NCBI RefSeq assembly: GCF_003515685.1
Contig: NZ_QWEG01000001.1
Coordinates: 434,001 to 498,000, forward strand
Direction: 5' to 3'
DNA: 64,000 nucleotides
Origin: Neobacillus notoginsengisoli
GTDB taxonomy: Bacteria > Bacillota > Bacilli > Bacillales > Cytobacillaceae
Program-made: the position numbers and the translations under genes
The notes under the pieces: model-generated
The model's input: the letters and a program-made list of their open reading frames with translations, nothing else
What the model was told of the DNA's origin: nothing
Databases searched by the model: none
In this document: one piece after another, positions 44,390-54,187 of the stretch
How positions within the stretch are numbered: the stretch's first letter is position 1
Layout of the letters: the number at the start of each line of letters is the position of its first letter

Positions 44390-45047
44390 TCAAGCGAGTT
44401 TATGAATGATATAGAGAACTAAATAGTTCGATAATAGAAAGAGGAAAATTAAATAGGTGGCCAAGCTTCTTCTAAATGCGGTTAGCGAAATGCCGGAAGC
44501 TAGAGCGTAATGGGAAGCTGTTAACCCGGACAAAATGCCCATGATGAAAAACCAAGGCTCATAAAACAAAATAGACCATAACGCCAAGCTTTGAACATCA
44601 AGTGAAACCCAGCCATTAAATTGGAATGGTAATCACATTTGCCAGAAGAAGCGCTTTTGTAATGATTCCGCTGATTGCATGTGCAATTAAATAAGCAGTA
44701 CAGGAAAGAGTAGGGATCAATATAATCAAGGGATGGACGGCTTTTCCTCCAATTAACGGCACCCATGCCGGGACTATTCTTCCCCATGGTTTGACAAGGG
44801 CTATTAAAATGAACCCACAGGCCATGATTAAGACGCCTGCGTAATAACTTCCCATTTGCACCGCTTCAGGATTCTCGAACTGACCCGGCAGACCTAAGGT
44901 TCCGCCCGCGGCTTGATAAAATCGGACGAAAACAGCATAGCTGACTGCCCAAAAGCAACCGATGTATGCTGGCCATACCGCTTTATGAATCCATAATTCA
45001 AAGGCATTTAGCCTTTCGGTTTCGGCTTCCGGATTTTGGTTAATCAT
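44390..45047 (-). pseudogene. polytopic membrane protein split by a frameshift
   Basis: From the ATG at 45047 (GGAGGAG upstream) a 143-residue frame encodes four membrane helices (AYIGCFWAVSYAVFVRFYQAAG, MGSYYAGVLIMACGFILIAL, HPLIILIPTLSCTAYLIAH, IITKALLLANVITIP) and stops at 44616. One base further, in another frame, the sequence continues FNGWVSLDVQSLALWSILFYE, PWFFIMGILSGLTASHYALA and a last helix IFLFLLSNYLVLYIIHKL to a stop at 44390. The join is at CCAATTTAATGG near 44615-44622. Read together they make a single 215-residue protein with six helices. I do not know the family. Mutation or a sequencing error at the short A/T run are both possible. Confidence 0.6.
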
Positions 45048-45115
45048 GTTTGCTCACTCCTCCTTTATAAGTACAGGGTTCTACTCTGAAGTGGCGGATT
45101 TAATTGAGTCCTGGA

Positions 45116-45157
45116 CAAAAAAGGGTCCCAAAGGCATGATTAAATGCCTTTTGGGAC
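45116..45157 (-). terminator. terminator overlapping the 3' end of hom
   Basis: GTCCCAAAGGCAT (45125-45137) pairs with ATGCCTTTTGGGAC (45144-45157), and six T follow on the minus strand. One arm encodes the last codons of hom (VPKGI) and the stop codon lies in the loop, so the terminator is built into the coding sequence. Confidence 0.9.
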
Positions 45158-46399
45158 AGCAACTTTTCTTGTTAATCTTATATCGTTAAGCTGCAAGTTT
45201 TCCAGTAATTCATGGTTAAGTTGGCCATAAGCCTGGTACGCTTTCAGTTCTGCGTTTCCTTCAAGCAGCCTATTAATATCCTTTTCTTTTGCTTTCACAA
45301 AAATAGCTTTTTCTGGCACACGGCTAATTACTTCAAGGGATTCAGGAAGGAATTGGTTCGTTTGTTTTGTTAGAATCACCCATTGAACCTGGGGATCTTT
45401 TTTGAAGCGGACATTTTCTTCCTGTTTAAAGTAAGAGCCTTGGCTTGCATTAAGCTGGATTAAATCCTCAACAATGGCACTGGCAGTTGGAAACTTCCCG
45501 GCACCTGGCCCTTGAAGGGTGATGTTTCCGACAATATCCGCATCGATTGAAATGGCATTTTGGACGCCATCAACAGAGTACAGCGGGTGAGAAGGGCCAA
45601 CCAGTACAGGTTTAACGGAGCAGCGAATGCCGCGAGGCCCTTTTTCAAGTGAGATCACATGCTTTACGCGCAGACCCCACTCGGAAAACAATTGAATGTG
45701 AGAGTGGGAAATCGCAGAAATACCTTTCCTGGTCACTCTTTGCCATTCGGGCTGTTCCCCAAACGCAATTTGGCTTAAGACCATCGCTTTATAAAAAGCG
45801 TCGTACCCTTCTATATCATTGGTAGGGTCTGCCTCGGCATATCCCAATTCCTGGGCAGCCTGAAGTGCTGTTTGGAAGGCAACCTCCTCATCGCGCATTT
45901 TGGACAAAATATAATTGGACGTTCCGTTAACGATGCCTTCAATTCTTTCGATTTTATTTACATTCAAAAGGGTCCTGATCGTTTGGATTGCCGGGATTCC
46001 TCCGGCCACAGTTGCTTCAAAGCCGCAGGCAACGTTAAACCGGGAAGCATATTCAAGCAGTTCGTTTCCGTGATAAGCAAACATTTCCTTATTCGCGGTA
46101 ATGATATGGCAGCCTCTCTCGATGGATTTTTTCAAGTATGAAAAGCCTGGTTCCTTGCCTATAATGGCTTCGATGACGATATCGAGTTTCGGCAGGTTTA
46201 AAATGTCTTCAAAGTTTGAGGTGAGAAGGACACCATCATCTTGCAGCTGATGTTTTTCAACGTCCGTCACAAGTACGCCTGCTACCTTTACATTTTTGCC
46301 AAGAATTGCTTTTAACCTTGTTTGATGGGTCTGAATTGTTTCATATACTCCCTTGCCGACTGTCCCAAAACCCAGTAATGCAATATGGATGTCCGTCAC
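45140..46399 (-). CDS. hom: homoserine dehydrogenase
   Basis: A 419-residue NAD(P)H-dependent enzyme reducing aspartate semialdehyde to homoserine. Rossmann loop IALLGFGTVGKGVYET, then ANKEMFAYHG with the cofactor-contacting AN-K, the catalytic-domain signature FEATVAGGIPAIQTIRTLL and NGTSNYILSKM, and AEADPTNDIEGYDAFYKAMVLS with the catalytic lysine. The C-terminal 80 residues are not a clear ACT domain (they include VQWVILTKQTNQFLPESLEV), so threonine feedback may be weak or absent. Third gene of the S-box operon, 67 bases after metX; it supplies homoserine to it. Confidence 0.95.
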   Translation of the reverse strand: MTDIHIALLGFGTVGKGVYETIQTHQTRLKAILGKNVKVAGVLVTDVEKHQLQDDGVLLTSNFEDILNLPKLDIVIEAIIGKEPGFSYLKKSIERGCHIITANKEMFAYHGNELLEYASRFNVACGFEATVAGGIPAIQTIRTLLNVNKIERIEGIVNGTSNYILSKMRDEEVAFQTALQAAQELGYAEADPTNDIEGYDAFYKAMVLSQIAFGEQPEWQRVTRKGISAISHSHIQLFSEWGLRVKHVISLEKGPRGIRCSVKPVLVGPSHPLYSVDGVQNAISIDADIVGNITLQGPGAGKFPTASAIVEDLIQLNASQGSYFKQEENVRFKKDPQVQWVILTKQTNQFLPESLEVISRVPEKAIFVKAKEKDINRLLEGNAELKAYQAYGQLNHELLENLQLNDIRLTRKVAVPKGI

Positions 46400-46466
46400 T
46401 TGATCTCCTCCTCAAATTTTCCCCAGTTGTAACGGGCAGTAAAACCCCACCAATGGAAGTTTCACT

Positions 46467-47543
46467 TTAAAGGGCAGCCTGCAGGATTCCTCCCCACTTT
46501 GGAAACTCGGCAAGGAATCCGTCGTGCCCAAAATCAGTCTTGACTTCAACATAATCAGCTTCTTTTCCCGCCTTCATGAGGGCTTCCGCGATTTCTTTCA
46601 CATCCTCGGGAGGGTACAGCAAATCACCCGTGTAGCCTAACAGCAGTGTTTTTGCGGTAATGTGCCCAAGGGCCTTTTTCCAACCCTGTCTGCCTCTTCC
46701 GATATCATGGGAATCCATCGCCTCTAGTAAATACAAATAGCTGTTGGCATCAAAACGGTCAGAAAGTTTTTGCCCCTGATAGTTCAAATACGATTCAACC
46801 TGGAAGGTTTCCCCATCCTTTAGCTCCCTGTTGAACCTCTTATTAAACAACTTGCCGGTCCGGTAGGTGACCATTCCGATCATTCTTGCTATTTCGAGTC
46901 CCGCAATCCGGTCTTCCTCGGAATAGAAGCCGCCTTTCCAGGCCGGGTCCCGTTTAATGGCATTTCTTCCAATTGCGTTAAAAGCAATCCCATAATCACT
47001 TAGGTAAGGGGTAACGGCAATCGGAATGATAACCTTCGCAAAGTCAGGGTAGGTGATTGCCAGTTCGAGAATCTGCATTCCTCCAAGCGAGCCTCCGATC
47101 GCGGCTTTGATTTCGTTGATTCCAAGTTTACGGAGTGCCAAAACCTGTGAATGGACAATGTCTCTGATTGTTAGTTTTGGAAAATCAGTTTGATAAGGCT
47201 TTTTTGTCACCGGGTTTATGCTTGTTGGGCCGGTTGATCCCGAACAGCCTCCCAATACATTGAACGTAATAACCTCAAATTGATTTGTGTCGATATACTT
47301 TTCAGGACCAATCAGGCCGTGCCACCAGCCTGGTTGTTTTGCCGTCCCGACTGTAAACTGATTACCCGTCAATGCATGGCAGACCAGGATGACAGGACCT
47401 CCACTTTTTCCGGCCCGCTCAAAAGCCAGTTCGATGTCAGGGAGTACGATACCGGATTCAAGTTGGAGATCGCCGACTTTTATCTTTCCATATTCAGGCG
47501 GAGGGGCCGGCTCCATGTTTATGGATAAACCCTCTGCTTTCAT
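46467..47543 (-). CDS. metX: homoserine O-acetyltransferase
   Basis: A 358-residue alpha/beta-hydrolase-fold enzyme transferring acetyl from acetyl-CoA to homoserine. [11 protein letters not shown] is the oxyanion region, [15 protein letters not shown] a family signature, and [12 protein letters not shown] the nucleophile elbow with S152. The C-terminal [16 protein letters not shown] and [12 protein letters not shown] carry the catalytic Asp and His. Its start overlaps the metY stop by four bases (ATGA), so translation is coupled. Confidence 0.95.
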   Translation of the reverse strand: MKAEGLSINMEPAPPPEYGKIKVGDLQLESGIVLPDIELAFERAGKSGGPVILVCHALTGNQFTVGTAKQPGWWHGLIGPEKYIDTNQFEVITFNVLGGCSGSTGPTSINPVTKKPYQTDFPKLTIRDIVHSQVLALRKLGINEIKAAIGGSLGGMQILELAITYPDFAKVIIPIAVTPYLSDYGIAFNAIGRNAIKRDPAWKGGFYSEEDRIAGLEIARMIGMVTYRTGKLFNKRFNRELKDGETFQVESYLNYQGQKLSDRFDANSYLYLLEAMDSHDIGRGRQGWKKALGHITAKTLLLGYTGDLLYPPEDVKEIAEALMKAGKEADYVEVKTDFGHDGFLAEFPKWGGILQAAL

Positions 47544-48862
47544 CGATTTAACTGTTCCTCAGGTTTTGCTGAAATACCTGTAGCCTGAAAGAAGGCGTGG
47601 TCCAAGTCATCCTGCAAATCCTTTATAGATTCGAGCCCGACAGAAAGCCTGATCAGTTCTTCGCTTACACCGCTTTTTGCAAGGTCTTCTGCACTCAGCT
47701 GCTGATGTGTTGTGGAAGCAGGGTGGATAATCAGTGACTTGGCATCGCCGACATTTGCCACATGGGACCATAATTTGATATTGTCAATCACCTTTTTACC
47801 TGCGTCACGGCCGCCTTTAATCCCAAAAACAATAATTGATCCAAAGCCGCCGTCAAGGTATTTTTTTGCAAGCTGGTGGCTTGGGTGATCTTCAAGTCCT
47901 GGGTAGGAAACCCATTCGACAGCCGGATGGTCTTTCAAGTACTTGGCAATCTCCAGTGCATTCTCATTGTGTTTTTCAATTCTCAAGTGCAGTGTCTCAA
48001 GTCCCTGAAGCAAGAGGAATGCACTATGCGGGCTTAACGAGGAGCCAAAGTCCCTCAAAAGCTGGACGCGAAGTTTAATGATGAATGCGAGCGGGCCGAT
48101 ATCCTGGGCAAAACGGAGGCCATTATAGCTTGAATCCGGCTCGGTAAAGCCAGGAAACTTTTCACTGTTCCAATCAAATCGGCCTGCATCGACGACCAGG
48201 CCGCCAATTGTTGTTCCATGCCCGCCAATCCATTTTGTTGCGGAATGGACAATAATATCTGCGCCCCATTCGATCGGCCTGCAATAATAAGGGGCAAACG
48301 TATTGTCTATAATGAGCGGAAGGCCATTTTCATGGGCTATTTTAGCTACGGCTTCAACATCAAATACATTCAGGCTTGGGTTTCCGATAATTTCGCCAAA
48401 CACTGCCTTTGTTTTTGGGGTGATGGCATCTCTGAAATTTTCAGGGTTGGTCGAGTCGACAAATCGGACCTTGATGCCAAATTTCGGAAGGGTAACCGCA
48501 AATAGGTTGAATGTACCGCCGTATAGGTTTTCCGCAGCGACGATTTCATCACCAGCCTCCGCTACGTTCAAGATTGCCAAGGAAATTGCGGCCATGCCGG
48601 AAGAAACAGCAAGCGCGGTCGCACCGCCTTCTAGAAGGGCAATTCTTTTTTCCAACACATCCGTTGTTGGATTCATAATCCGTGTATAAATATTTCCTGG
48701 CTCCGCAAGAGAGAACAGGTTCTGGGCATGGTCGGTACTGTTGAAAACATAGGAAGTGGTCTGGTAAATAGGGACGGCCCTAGATCCAGTTACTGGGTCA
48801 GGGGTTTGCCCGCCGTGCAAAAGAAGAGTTTCAAGGCCAAAGTTTTCATTTTGATTTGTCAT
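47540..48862 (-). CDS. metY: O-acetylhomoserine sulfhydrylase
   Basis: A 440-residue PLP enzyme of the Cys/Met metabolism family, making homocysteine from O-acetylhomoserine and sulfide. The start is the ATG at 48862 after GGAGGG. Typical features: [56 protein letters not shown], and [19 protein letters not shown] with the PLP lysine (SATKW). The length near 440, longer than MetB/MetC, fits O-acetylhomoserine sulfhydrylase. First gene after the SAM riboswitch. Confidence 0.95.
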   Translation of the reverse strand: MTNQNENFGLETLLLHGGQTPDPVTGSRAVPIYQTTSYVFNSTDHAQNLFSLAEPGNIYTRIMNPTTDVLEKRIALLEGGATALAVSSGMAAISLAILNVAEAGDEIVAAENLYGGTFNLFAVTLPKFGIKVRFVDSTNPENFRDAITPKTKAVFGEIIGNPSLNVFDVEAVAKIAHENGLPLIIDNTFAPYYCRPIEWGADIIVHSATKWIGGHGTTIGGLVVDAGRFDWNSEKFPGFTEPDSSYNGLRFAQDIGPLAFIIKLRVQLLRDFGSSLSPHSAFLLLQGLETLHLRIEKHNENALEIAKYLKDHPAVEWVSYPGLEDHPSHQLAKKYLDGGFGSIIVFGIKGGRDAGKKVIDNIKLWSHVANVGDAKSLIIHPASTTHQQLSAEDLAKSGVSEELIRLSVGLESIKDLQDDLDHAFFQATGISAKPEEQLNR

Positions 48863-48924
48863 TATCTTTCCCTCCAATAATTCAATCCAATGTGGTTCGG
48901 GCAGTTGGTGAACGCATCTAACAC

Positions 48925-48955
48925 AAAAACCCCCTCTTCATAAGAAGAGGGGGTT
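48925..48955 (-). terminator. riboswitch-controlled terminator
   Basis: Perfect twelve-base stem AACCCCCTCTTC (48928-48939) with GAAGAGGGGGTT (48944-48955) and five T on the minus strand. It lies between the SAM aptamer and metY, so it is the expression platform that ends transcription when SAM is bound. Confidence 0.95.
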
Positions 48956-48959
48956 CCTC

Positions 48960-49069
48960 CTCTTATCTTCCAGGCAAAACCGCCTGCAGGAATTAGCACC
49001 TTTTCAAGCTTTACGCCTGAAGGTTGCCGGACTTCATAGGGCCTGACCCTCCGTCACTCTGGATAAGAG
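48960..49069 (-). ncRNA. SAM riboswitch (S-box leader)
   Basis: On the minus strand: CTCTTATCC (P1 5' side, 49069-49061), GACGGAGGGTCAGGCCCTATGA, CCGGCAACC, AAAGGTGCTAATTCC and GATAAGAG (P1 3' side). The blocks GGAGGG, GGCCCTATGAAG, CCGGCAACC and GGTGCTAATTCC are the conserved core of the S-box. It controls the metY-metX-hom operon: with SAM bound, the terminator at 48925-48955 forms. Confidence 0.97.
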
Positions 49070-49241
49070 ATTGCATATTTTTTTTTTAGTTGCCGTTCAT
49101 TTTAACTGCCAGTTGTTATTGAGCATTATAAATCAAGGTAATCGAATAAGTCAACGGAAAATTCATAATATTTTCAATTTCTTCGATCAATCTGTTTGTA
49201 AGTCGCGAATGTAAAGGTTTTGTAAATAGGCCAGTTAACTA

Positions 49242-49304
49242 TTGAAAACAGTCAGAGTGTATACTATACTCTCGATATCGAAATGCGATATTAAATTCCG
49301 ATAT
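49242..49304 (+). promoter_or_regulatory. padR-chrA promoter with triple CGATAT operator
   Basis: TTGAAA (49242-49247), 17 bases, TATACT (49265-49270). Directly downstream, over the start point, lie ATATCG (49275-49280), five bases, CGATAT (49286-49291) and a third half-site CGATAT (49299-49304). The dyad is a good candidate operator for the PadR regulator encoded just after it. Confidence 0.7.
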
Positions 49305-49322
49305 TGATAGTGGGGTGACAGT

Positions 49323-49631
49323 TTGGAGGATAAAGTATTTCGTAAATTGTTTCTTGGATTTATTCACATCCACATCTTGCACCATGCAAAAGAGCATCCC
49401 GTTTACGGAGTATGGATGTTAGAAGAGCTCAGGGAACACGGCTACAATATCAGTTTTGGAACTCTCTATCCTATCCTGCATTCAATGGAGTCTGATGGAC
49501 TGCTAACAAGAGAGGATAGGAATGTGGAGGGGAAAATAAGAAAATATTACACGACCACAGAAAAAGGAGAAAGAGTTCTTAATGAAGCCCGGAAAAAAGC
49601 TTATGAACTCTTCAAAGAAATTAAAGACTAA
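49323..49631 (+). CDS. PadR-family regulator of chromate transporter
   Basis: A 102-residue protein starting with TTG. LGFIHIHILHHAKEHPVYGVWMLEEL, FGTLYPILHSMESDGLLTR and the wing EGKIRKYYTTTEKGERVL are the PadR winged helix. It lies 11 bases upstream of chrA, an arrangement known from Bacilli where PadR-type proteins control chromate efflux. The dyad over its own promoter suggests autorepression. Confidence 0.92.
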   Translation: MEDKVFRKLFLGFIHIHILHHAKEHPVYGVWMLEELREHGYNISFGTLYPILHSMESDGLLTREDRNVEGKIRKYYTTTEKGERVLNEARKKAYELFKEIKD

Positions 49632-49642
49632 AAGGAGATAAA

Positions 49643-50836
49643 ATGGATCAAACGAACCGAAATAGGGGAATCAAATCACTGGTAGAAATATTTATCGTCT
49701 CAACCCGGCTTGGGTTGACCTCCTTTGGCGGGCCAACCGCTCATTTAGGGTATTTTCATGAGGAATATGTACGCAGAAGAAAATGGATGGATGAAAAAAG
49801 TTATGCGGATTTAGTTGCTTTAGCGCAATTTTTACCGGGGCCAGCCAGCAGCCAAGTGGGAATCGGGATAGGCGTTATGCGTGCAGGGGTATTAGGTGGA
49901 ATTACATCCTTTCTTGGGTTTACACTCCCATCCGTTATTGCATTGATCCTTTTTGCTTTGCTGCTCACAGGGTTTGATATAGGAAATGCTGGATGGATAC
50001 ATGGCTTAAAGATTGTGGCCGTAGCAGTCGTTGCACATGCCATCATGGGTATGGCGAAAAATTTAACTCCGGATTTAAAAAGAAAAGCCATTGCTTTATT
50101 TGCGCTGGTGGGTACGCTCATTTGGCAAACTGCGTTTACGCAAGTAGGCGTCATATTGATTGCAGCACTCATTGGATACCTTCTGTATAAAGGACACCAA
50201 GAAAATGGAGAAGTGAGTTCACAGTTTCCAATTTCTAAACGTGTTTCAGCGATATGTCTCTTGTTATTTTTTGGTTTGCTTATTCTTTTACCGATTATCA
50301 GGGAAGCAACAGGATCGTACTGGGTCGCTATGTTCGATAGCTTTTATCGATCTGGCTCTTTAGTTTTCGGTGGCGGCCATGTCGTTTTACCTTTATTAGA
50401 ACAGGAATTTGTCCCAACCGGGTGGTTAAGCGAGGAAGCATTCTTGGCAGGGTACGGTGCTACACAAGCAGTTCCGGGTCCTCTCTTTACTTTTACCGCC
50501 TATTTAGGGGCGGTTATGAAAGGATGGCAAGGTGGATTAATTGCAACGCTCGCTGTATTCTTACCTGCTTTCCTTCTTATTCTCGGTGCGCTGCCATTTT
50601 GGGATTCTTTACGAAACAATCCTAAAGTGAAAGGGGCGATAATGGGGGTAAATGCGGCTGTCGTAGGGATATTAATCTCCGCCTTTTATACCCCAATTTG
50701 GACGAGCTCAATTTTGGCACCGATTGATTTTGCGTTTGCTGCGATCCTATTTAGTATGCTTGTCTATTGGAAGCTTCCACCTTGGGTGATTGTGGTTTCT
50801 GGGGCGATAGGCGGATCACTCATGACATTCATTTAA
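49643..50836 (+). CDS. chrA: chromate transporter ChrA
   Basis: A 397-residue long-chain CHR-family transporter with two homologous halves and ten or more membrane helices. The first half has LGLTSFGGPTAHLGYFHEEYV and LAQFLPGPASSQVGIGIG; the second has SGSLVFGGGHVVLPLLEQEF and GATQAVPGPLFTFTAYLG, the duplicated G-G-P-x-A-x-x and P-G-P signatures of the family. It exports chromate, which enters through sulfate uptake. AAAGGAG precedes the ATG. Operon with padR; the terminator at 50951 follows. Confidence 0.95.
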   Translation: MDQTNRNRGIKSLVEIFIVSTRLGLTSFGGPTAHLGYFHEEYVRRRKWMDEKSYADLVALAQFLPGPASSQVGIGIGVMRAGVLGGITSFLGFTLPSVIALILFALLLTGFDIGNAGWIHGLKIVAVAVVAHAIMGMAKNLTPDLKRKAIALFALVGTLIWQTAFTQVGVILIAALIGYLLYKGHQENGEVSSQFPISKRVSAICLLLFFGLLILLPIIREATGSYWVAMFDSFYRSGSLVFGGGHVVLPLLEQEFVPTGWLSEEAFLAGYGATQAVPGPLFTFTAYLGAVMKGWQGGLIATLAVFLPAFLLILGALPFWDSLRNNPKVKGAIMGVNAAVVGILISAFYTPIWTSSILAPIDFAFAAILFSMLVYWKLPPWVIVVSGAIGGSLMTFI

Positions 50837-50950
50837 AAATTCGCCAGAAAGGACTAACGGCGTTAGACTGTCTCGGATTTGCTATTGCCAGACTTGAGCA
50901 ATTTGCACAATAACTTGTTGAAGGCCTTTGTCGGAATGGACGAAGCAAAA

Positions 50951-50985
50951 CAAAGGACTGCCATTACAGCTGGCAGTCCTTTTGT
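50951..50985. terminator. bidirectional terminator
   Basis: CAAAGGACTGCC (50951-50962) pairs with GGCAGTCCTTTTG (50972-50984), with A and T runs on either side. It separates the convergent chrA and M14 peptidase genes. Confidence 0.9.
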
Positions 50986-50990
50986 TGCTC

Positions 50991-52313
50991 CTAAAAATCC
51001 TTCTCATTATCCCTAGTCGTTGGATCTGAAATCCTGTTCGATGACTCAGGAATCGCATCGTAAACCGCAGGGTCCACATTGTGTATGGATCCGTCAGCCA
51101 AAGCTTTGAAAAGATCATAGAGGGGGGCCTTGACAGTTTCTTTCAGCATACCCGCCTGTTTCTGTCCAAGAGTCTGGCTTTGCCCTTTGATTTCCATCAG
51201 CATGATGGCTGCATCATTCAAGGCAAACGTCCCTAGAGCTGTGCCCGGAAGGTTTACTTTAGGATATTTCTGCACGGCGCCAAAATGGGAAAAGCCCCTT
51301 TGCAGTGATTGGGCAGCAAGTGCATTGACCCGCTTCCCAAGTTTAAGGACATCCGCATCGACCTCATACTGTTGTCCAGTGAACGGATCGGTGTATGGAT
51401 CGGCTACAACCGCTGCCAACTGCATTGGAACTGAGCGGTTATCCTCGTCCGAAACGGTATTGAAACCGCGGTGATGGACATCTACAAAGACATCAGGCCT
51501 GAATTCCTTGAATACGCCTGATACAGTTCTTGCCTCGGCAGTAACGAAGAAGCCGCCGTAGTTACTGTTATTGGTAGAACGATTATTAAGGAAATTCGCT
51601 ATCGTTGTCTTGTCATAGTTCTCGATTCTAAAGTCGAGGTTTGGGTTGTAATCCCGATTCTGGTCATATCCAGGAATCCCGTAAACAACCCGGCCGTTGT
51701 TATTCTGGGCCCTTTCACTTCCGTCGCTGTTGTAGTACCAAGGGGCCCTTGTATTTTCAGGCAGCTGAATATTCGCTGGGAGCCAAGTTTGGTGTGTATA
51801 GCGTGTTGGATACCATTTTTCCTGATAGAGATTGTCAGAACCTTCAGGGTTGATCCGAGGCATGATCCAGATGGAAACGTTCTTAAGGATGTTATTCACT
51901 TCTGCAGAGTTGGAGGATAATTTTTGAATAATGTCAATTGCTGCTTCTGTACCTATTTGTTCGTTCCCATGGATTTGAGTCGTGATGAAAATGCGCTTTT
52001 TAGTTGGATCTACTTCACCGAATTTGACTACATACAAGGGTTCTCCTTTATCTTTGTCTGTCTGGTAGCCGTCAGGGGAAAGGTTGGAATAGCCGGCTAT
52101 CTCAAGTTTCATTTTTCCTTTGGCCGAAGCTTCTAGCTTTTGCAGGGTCTCGTATAATTCCTGGTTTGACATGAAACTGGACAATGAAACATTCTGTTCA
52201 TTTTCGATGTACGGACCGTTAGGCCTGGATTGAGGGTCTGCGAAAACCGGTGAAGCTGCGAGCATGGATAATGCTACTGTTGCAGGGATGACTGCTTTAG
52301 TCCATTTTTTCAT
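50991..52313 (-). CDS. secreted M14 zinc carboxypeptidase
   Basis: A 440-residue secreted metallopeptidase. The start is the ATG at 52313 after TAGGAGGA, followed by a signal peptide (cut after SPVFA, residue 25). The M14 zinc motif is H115-G-N-E118 (TTQIHGNEQIGTEA), the third ligand is in VDVHHRG, substrate-binding arginine is in MPRINPEGSDNLYQ and the catalytic glutamate is in MLMEIKGQ. This is the carboxypeptidase A/T-like or gamma-D-glutamyl-peptidase branch. Substrates may be external peptides or wall peptides. Confidence 0.9.
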   Translation of the reverse strand: MKKWTKAVIPATVALSMLAASPVFADPQSRPNGPYIENEQNVSLSSFMSNQELYETLQKLEASAKGKMKLEIAGYSNLSPDGYQTDKDKGEPLYVVKFGEVDPTKKRIFITTQIHGNEQIGTEAAIDIIQKLSSNSAEVNNILKNVSIWIMPRINPEGSDNLYQEKWYPTRYTHQTWLPANIQLPENTRAPWYYNSDGSERAQNNNGRVVYGIPGYDQNRDYNPNLDFRIENYDKTTIANFLNNRSTNNSNYGGFFVTAEARTVSGVFKEFRPDVFVDVHHRGFNTVSDEDNRSVPMQLAAVVADPYTDPFTGQQYEVDADVLKLGKRVNALAAQSLQRGFSHFGAVQKYPKVNLPGTALGTFALNDAAIMLMEIKGQSQTLGQKQAGMLKETVKAPLYDLFKALADGSIHNVDPAVYDAIPESSNRISDPTTRDNEKDF

Positions 52314-52583
52314 AAAAATCCTCCTAAAAATTATTTGAGCGGAAATTCTTATGTAATACGAAACTTTAGGCTTGCTCAATAATTAGTTTAATACAGGAAT
52401 AAGTTAAAGTTAATTGAATATACATTATTTTCGGAAAATTAAACCATTAGTCCTTATGCATCATATTTATTTGGATAGTTTATTCTACCAGTCTTAAATA
52501 TGCCTTTTACTAATTTCCAGTTTTGTGATGAAATAGTACTAATACTAAAGTTGTGTGGAAATTGATAGATGGCGGGTGGAGAA

Positions 52584-53744
52584 ATGCGAAAAGTCCTGAT
52601 GGTAATTGTTTTTATTTGTTTGTGGCAAAATTGGTCCTATTCTAAAGCTAATGCTAGTGAAATCCCAGTTATCAATAGCGGCGCGGCCATTGTATTGGAT
52701 ACGAAGAGCGGAGAGGTTCTTTTTGAGAAGAATGCGAGGGAAAGGAAATTCCCGGCTAGTTTGACGAAGATTGCAACAGGAATTTATGCGATTGAAAATG
52801 GAAACCTCAGTGATAAAGTTACCGTAAGCGAGGCAGCCAGGGAAGTTGACGGGACCCGGGTCTATCTAGAGCCTGGAGAACAGGTTCCGTTGAAGCAGCT
52901 TATTGAAGGGCTCCTGATTAATTCCGGAAATGATGCCGGGGTCGCTATCGCCGAGCATTTTGATGGCTCTAACGAACAGTTCGCTAAAAAACTGAATGAA
53001 TATGTAGCAAGAATTGGAACGCAGGAAACAACCTTTCAAAACCCGCATGGCTTATTTGATCCGAATCATCAAACTTCGGCAAGGGATTTGGCATTAATCA
53101 CACAATATGCGCTGAAAAACGAAGAGTTCCGACGGATTTTTGGTACGAAGGAACTGAAGTGGGATAGCCAAACATGGCACACCACCTTATTCACGCATCA
53201 CAAATTAATGAGGGAAAAACCTTATGACGGAGTGACAGGCGGGAAAACAGGATATGTTGACGAATCAGGTCACACGCTGGTGACATCGGCTGAAAGGGCC
53301 GGAACGAGTATCATTGTTGTCACACTGGAAGGAGCTTCACAAAAAGACGCCTACAATGATACGAAAGCGTTACTCGATTATGCATTTGAGAATTTTAAGA
53401 CGACTCTTATTCCACAGGGAACCACCGTCCCGATGGACAAAGGGGAATATAAAACAACGAGGGACGTTTACTTTAGCCAGCCTGTTAACCAAAACGTGAC
53501 AATGAAAATGAATGCCGAAGGATCATTGGAAATATTCGGGGAAGATAAAAACCTTATAACCTCCGTAAAATTGGAGGATTTTAAACAACCCATAAGGAAG
53601 ACTGCCAAGATGATTCCTCCAAAACCATCAAACGAAGAAAAAGAAGATTTCAAGGTCCTGCTGCCTGGCACACTGATTGGTATACTTGCACTTATTGGTG
53701 CAATAATCATAGGAAATCGGAGACGAAAGAGCAATGGGGTCTGA
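52584..53744 (+). CDS. D-alanyl-D-alanine carboxypeptidase (S11, DacF-like)
   Basis: A 386-residue penicillin-binding protein. The ATG at 52584 follows GGGTGGAG. Signal peptide (cut near SKANA, residue 24), then the three active-site motifs: S59-L-T-K62 (FPASLTK), S-G-N (LINSGNDAGVA) and K-T-G (TGGKTGYVDESGH). After the catalytic domain comes a short beta-domain (about 275-340) and a C-terminal membrane helix (LLPGTLIGILALIGAIIIG) with a basic stop, so the enzyme stays on the outer face of the membrane. It trims stem peptides of peptidoglycan. Close in layout to DacF; sporulation control is not visible. Confidence 0.9.
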   Translation: MRKVLMVIVFICLWQNWSYSKANASEIPVINSGAAIVLDTKSGEVLFEKNARERKFPASLTKIATGIYAIENGNLSDKVTVSEAAREVDGTRVYLEPGEQVPLKQLIEGLLINSGNDAGVAIAEHFDGSNEQFAKKLNEYVARIGTQETTFQNPHGLFDPNHQTSARDLALITQYALKNEEFRRIFGTKELKWDSQTWHTTLFTHHKLMREKPYDGVTGGKTGYVDESGHTLVTSAERAGTSIIVVTLEGASQKDAYNDTKALLDYAFENFKTTLIPQGTTVPMDKGEYKTTRDVYFSQPVNQNVTMKMNAEGSLEIFGEDKNLITSVKLEDFKQPIRKTAKMIPPKPSNEEKEDFKVLLPGTLIGILALIGAIIIGNRRRKSNGV

Positions 53745-53805
53745 CAAGATAAATTAGAGGAAAAAGGAAATCAACAGACAGATAAAAGATCATAAATTTT
53801 AACAG

Positions 53806-53869
53806 GGTCAAACCCCATCGACGGACAGCTTAACTACTATTGTCCAGAGGCAGGGGTTTGACCTTTTTT
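53806..53869 (+). terminator. rho-independent terminator
   Basis: GGTCAAACCCC (53806-53816) pairs with GGGGTTTGACC (53853-53863), an inner GGACA/TGTCC stem (53823-53827/53841-53845), then six T. Confidence 0.9.
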
Positions 53870-54187
53870 GCGTGTTTCATCTTGGAAAACCGCCTTCCTC
53901 TACAGAAGTTCATTTTTGCAAGCAAACTCGCTTGACCCGGAGCCGACATTTTCCGATAAAAAATTCATCTTTTCGTCAAAGTTTCTAATATTATAAAGTG
54001 AATTATCTACTATACTCAATATATAAGAATATCACTGTATGTATCGTGGAAAGTGTAATAAATTTCCAGGATGTCCCCTATCCATTGTTGGGTAGAGCAG
54101 GAATTTATCCACTATATTGTGAAAAAGTGAACAAACTGTGACAACGCACCGAAATGAATATTGATTCATCAGGGGAGTGAAAAGCTG
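53870..54187. other. upstream region of the molybdoenzyme operon
   Basis: No gene. The region is AT-rich around 53980-54130 and must hold the operon promoter. A sequence TGTGAAAAAGTGAACA at 54118-54133 has only a loose resemblance to an Fnr site, and I do not call it. AGGGGAGTG at 54172-54180 is the ribosome binding site for the small ORF that follows. Confidence 0.4.

Noticed and set aside
44521-44787. 88-codon minus-strand ORF across the frameshift region
   Set aside because: Third frame of the same membrane gene; the sequence is not membrane-like and is not needed to join the two halves.
54118-54133. Fnr box upstream of the molybdoenzyme operon
   Set aside because: TGTGAAAAAGTGAACA matches only one half-site well; the second half has three of five bases.
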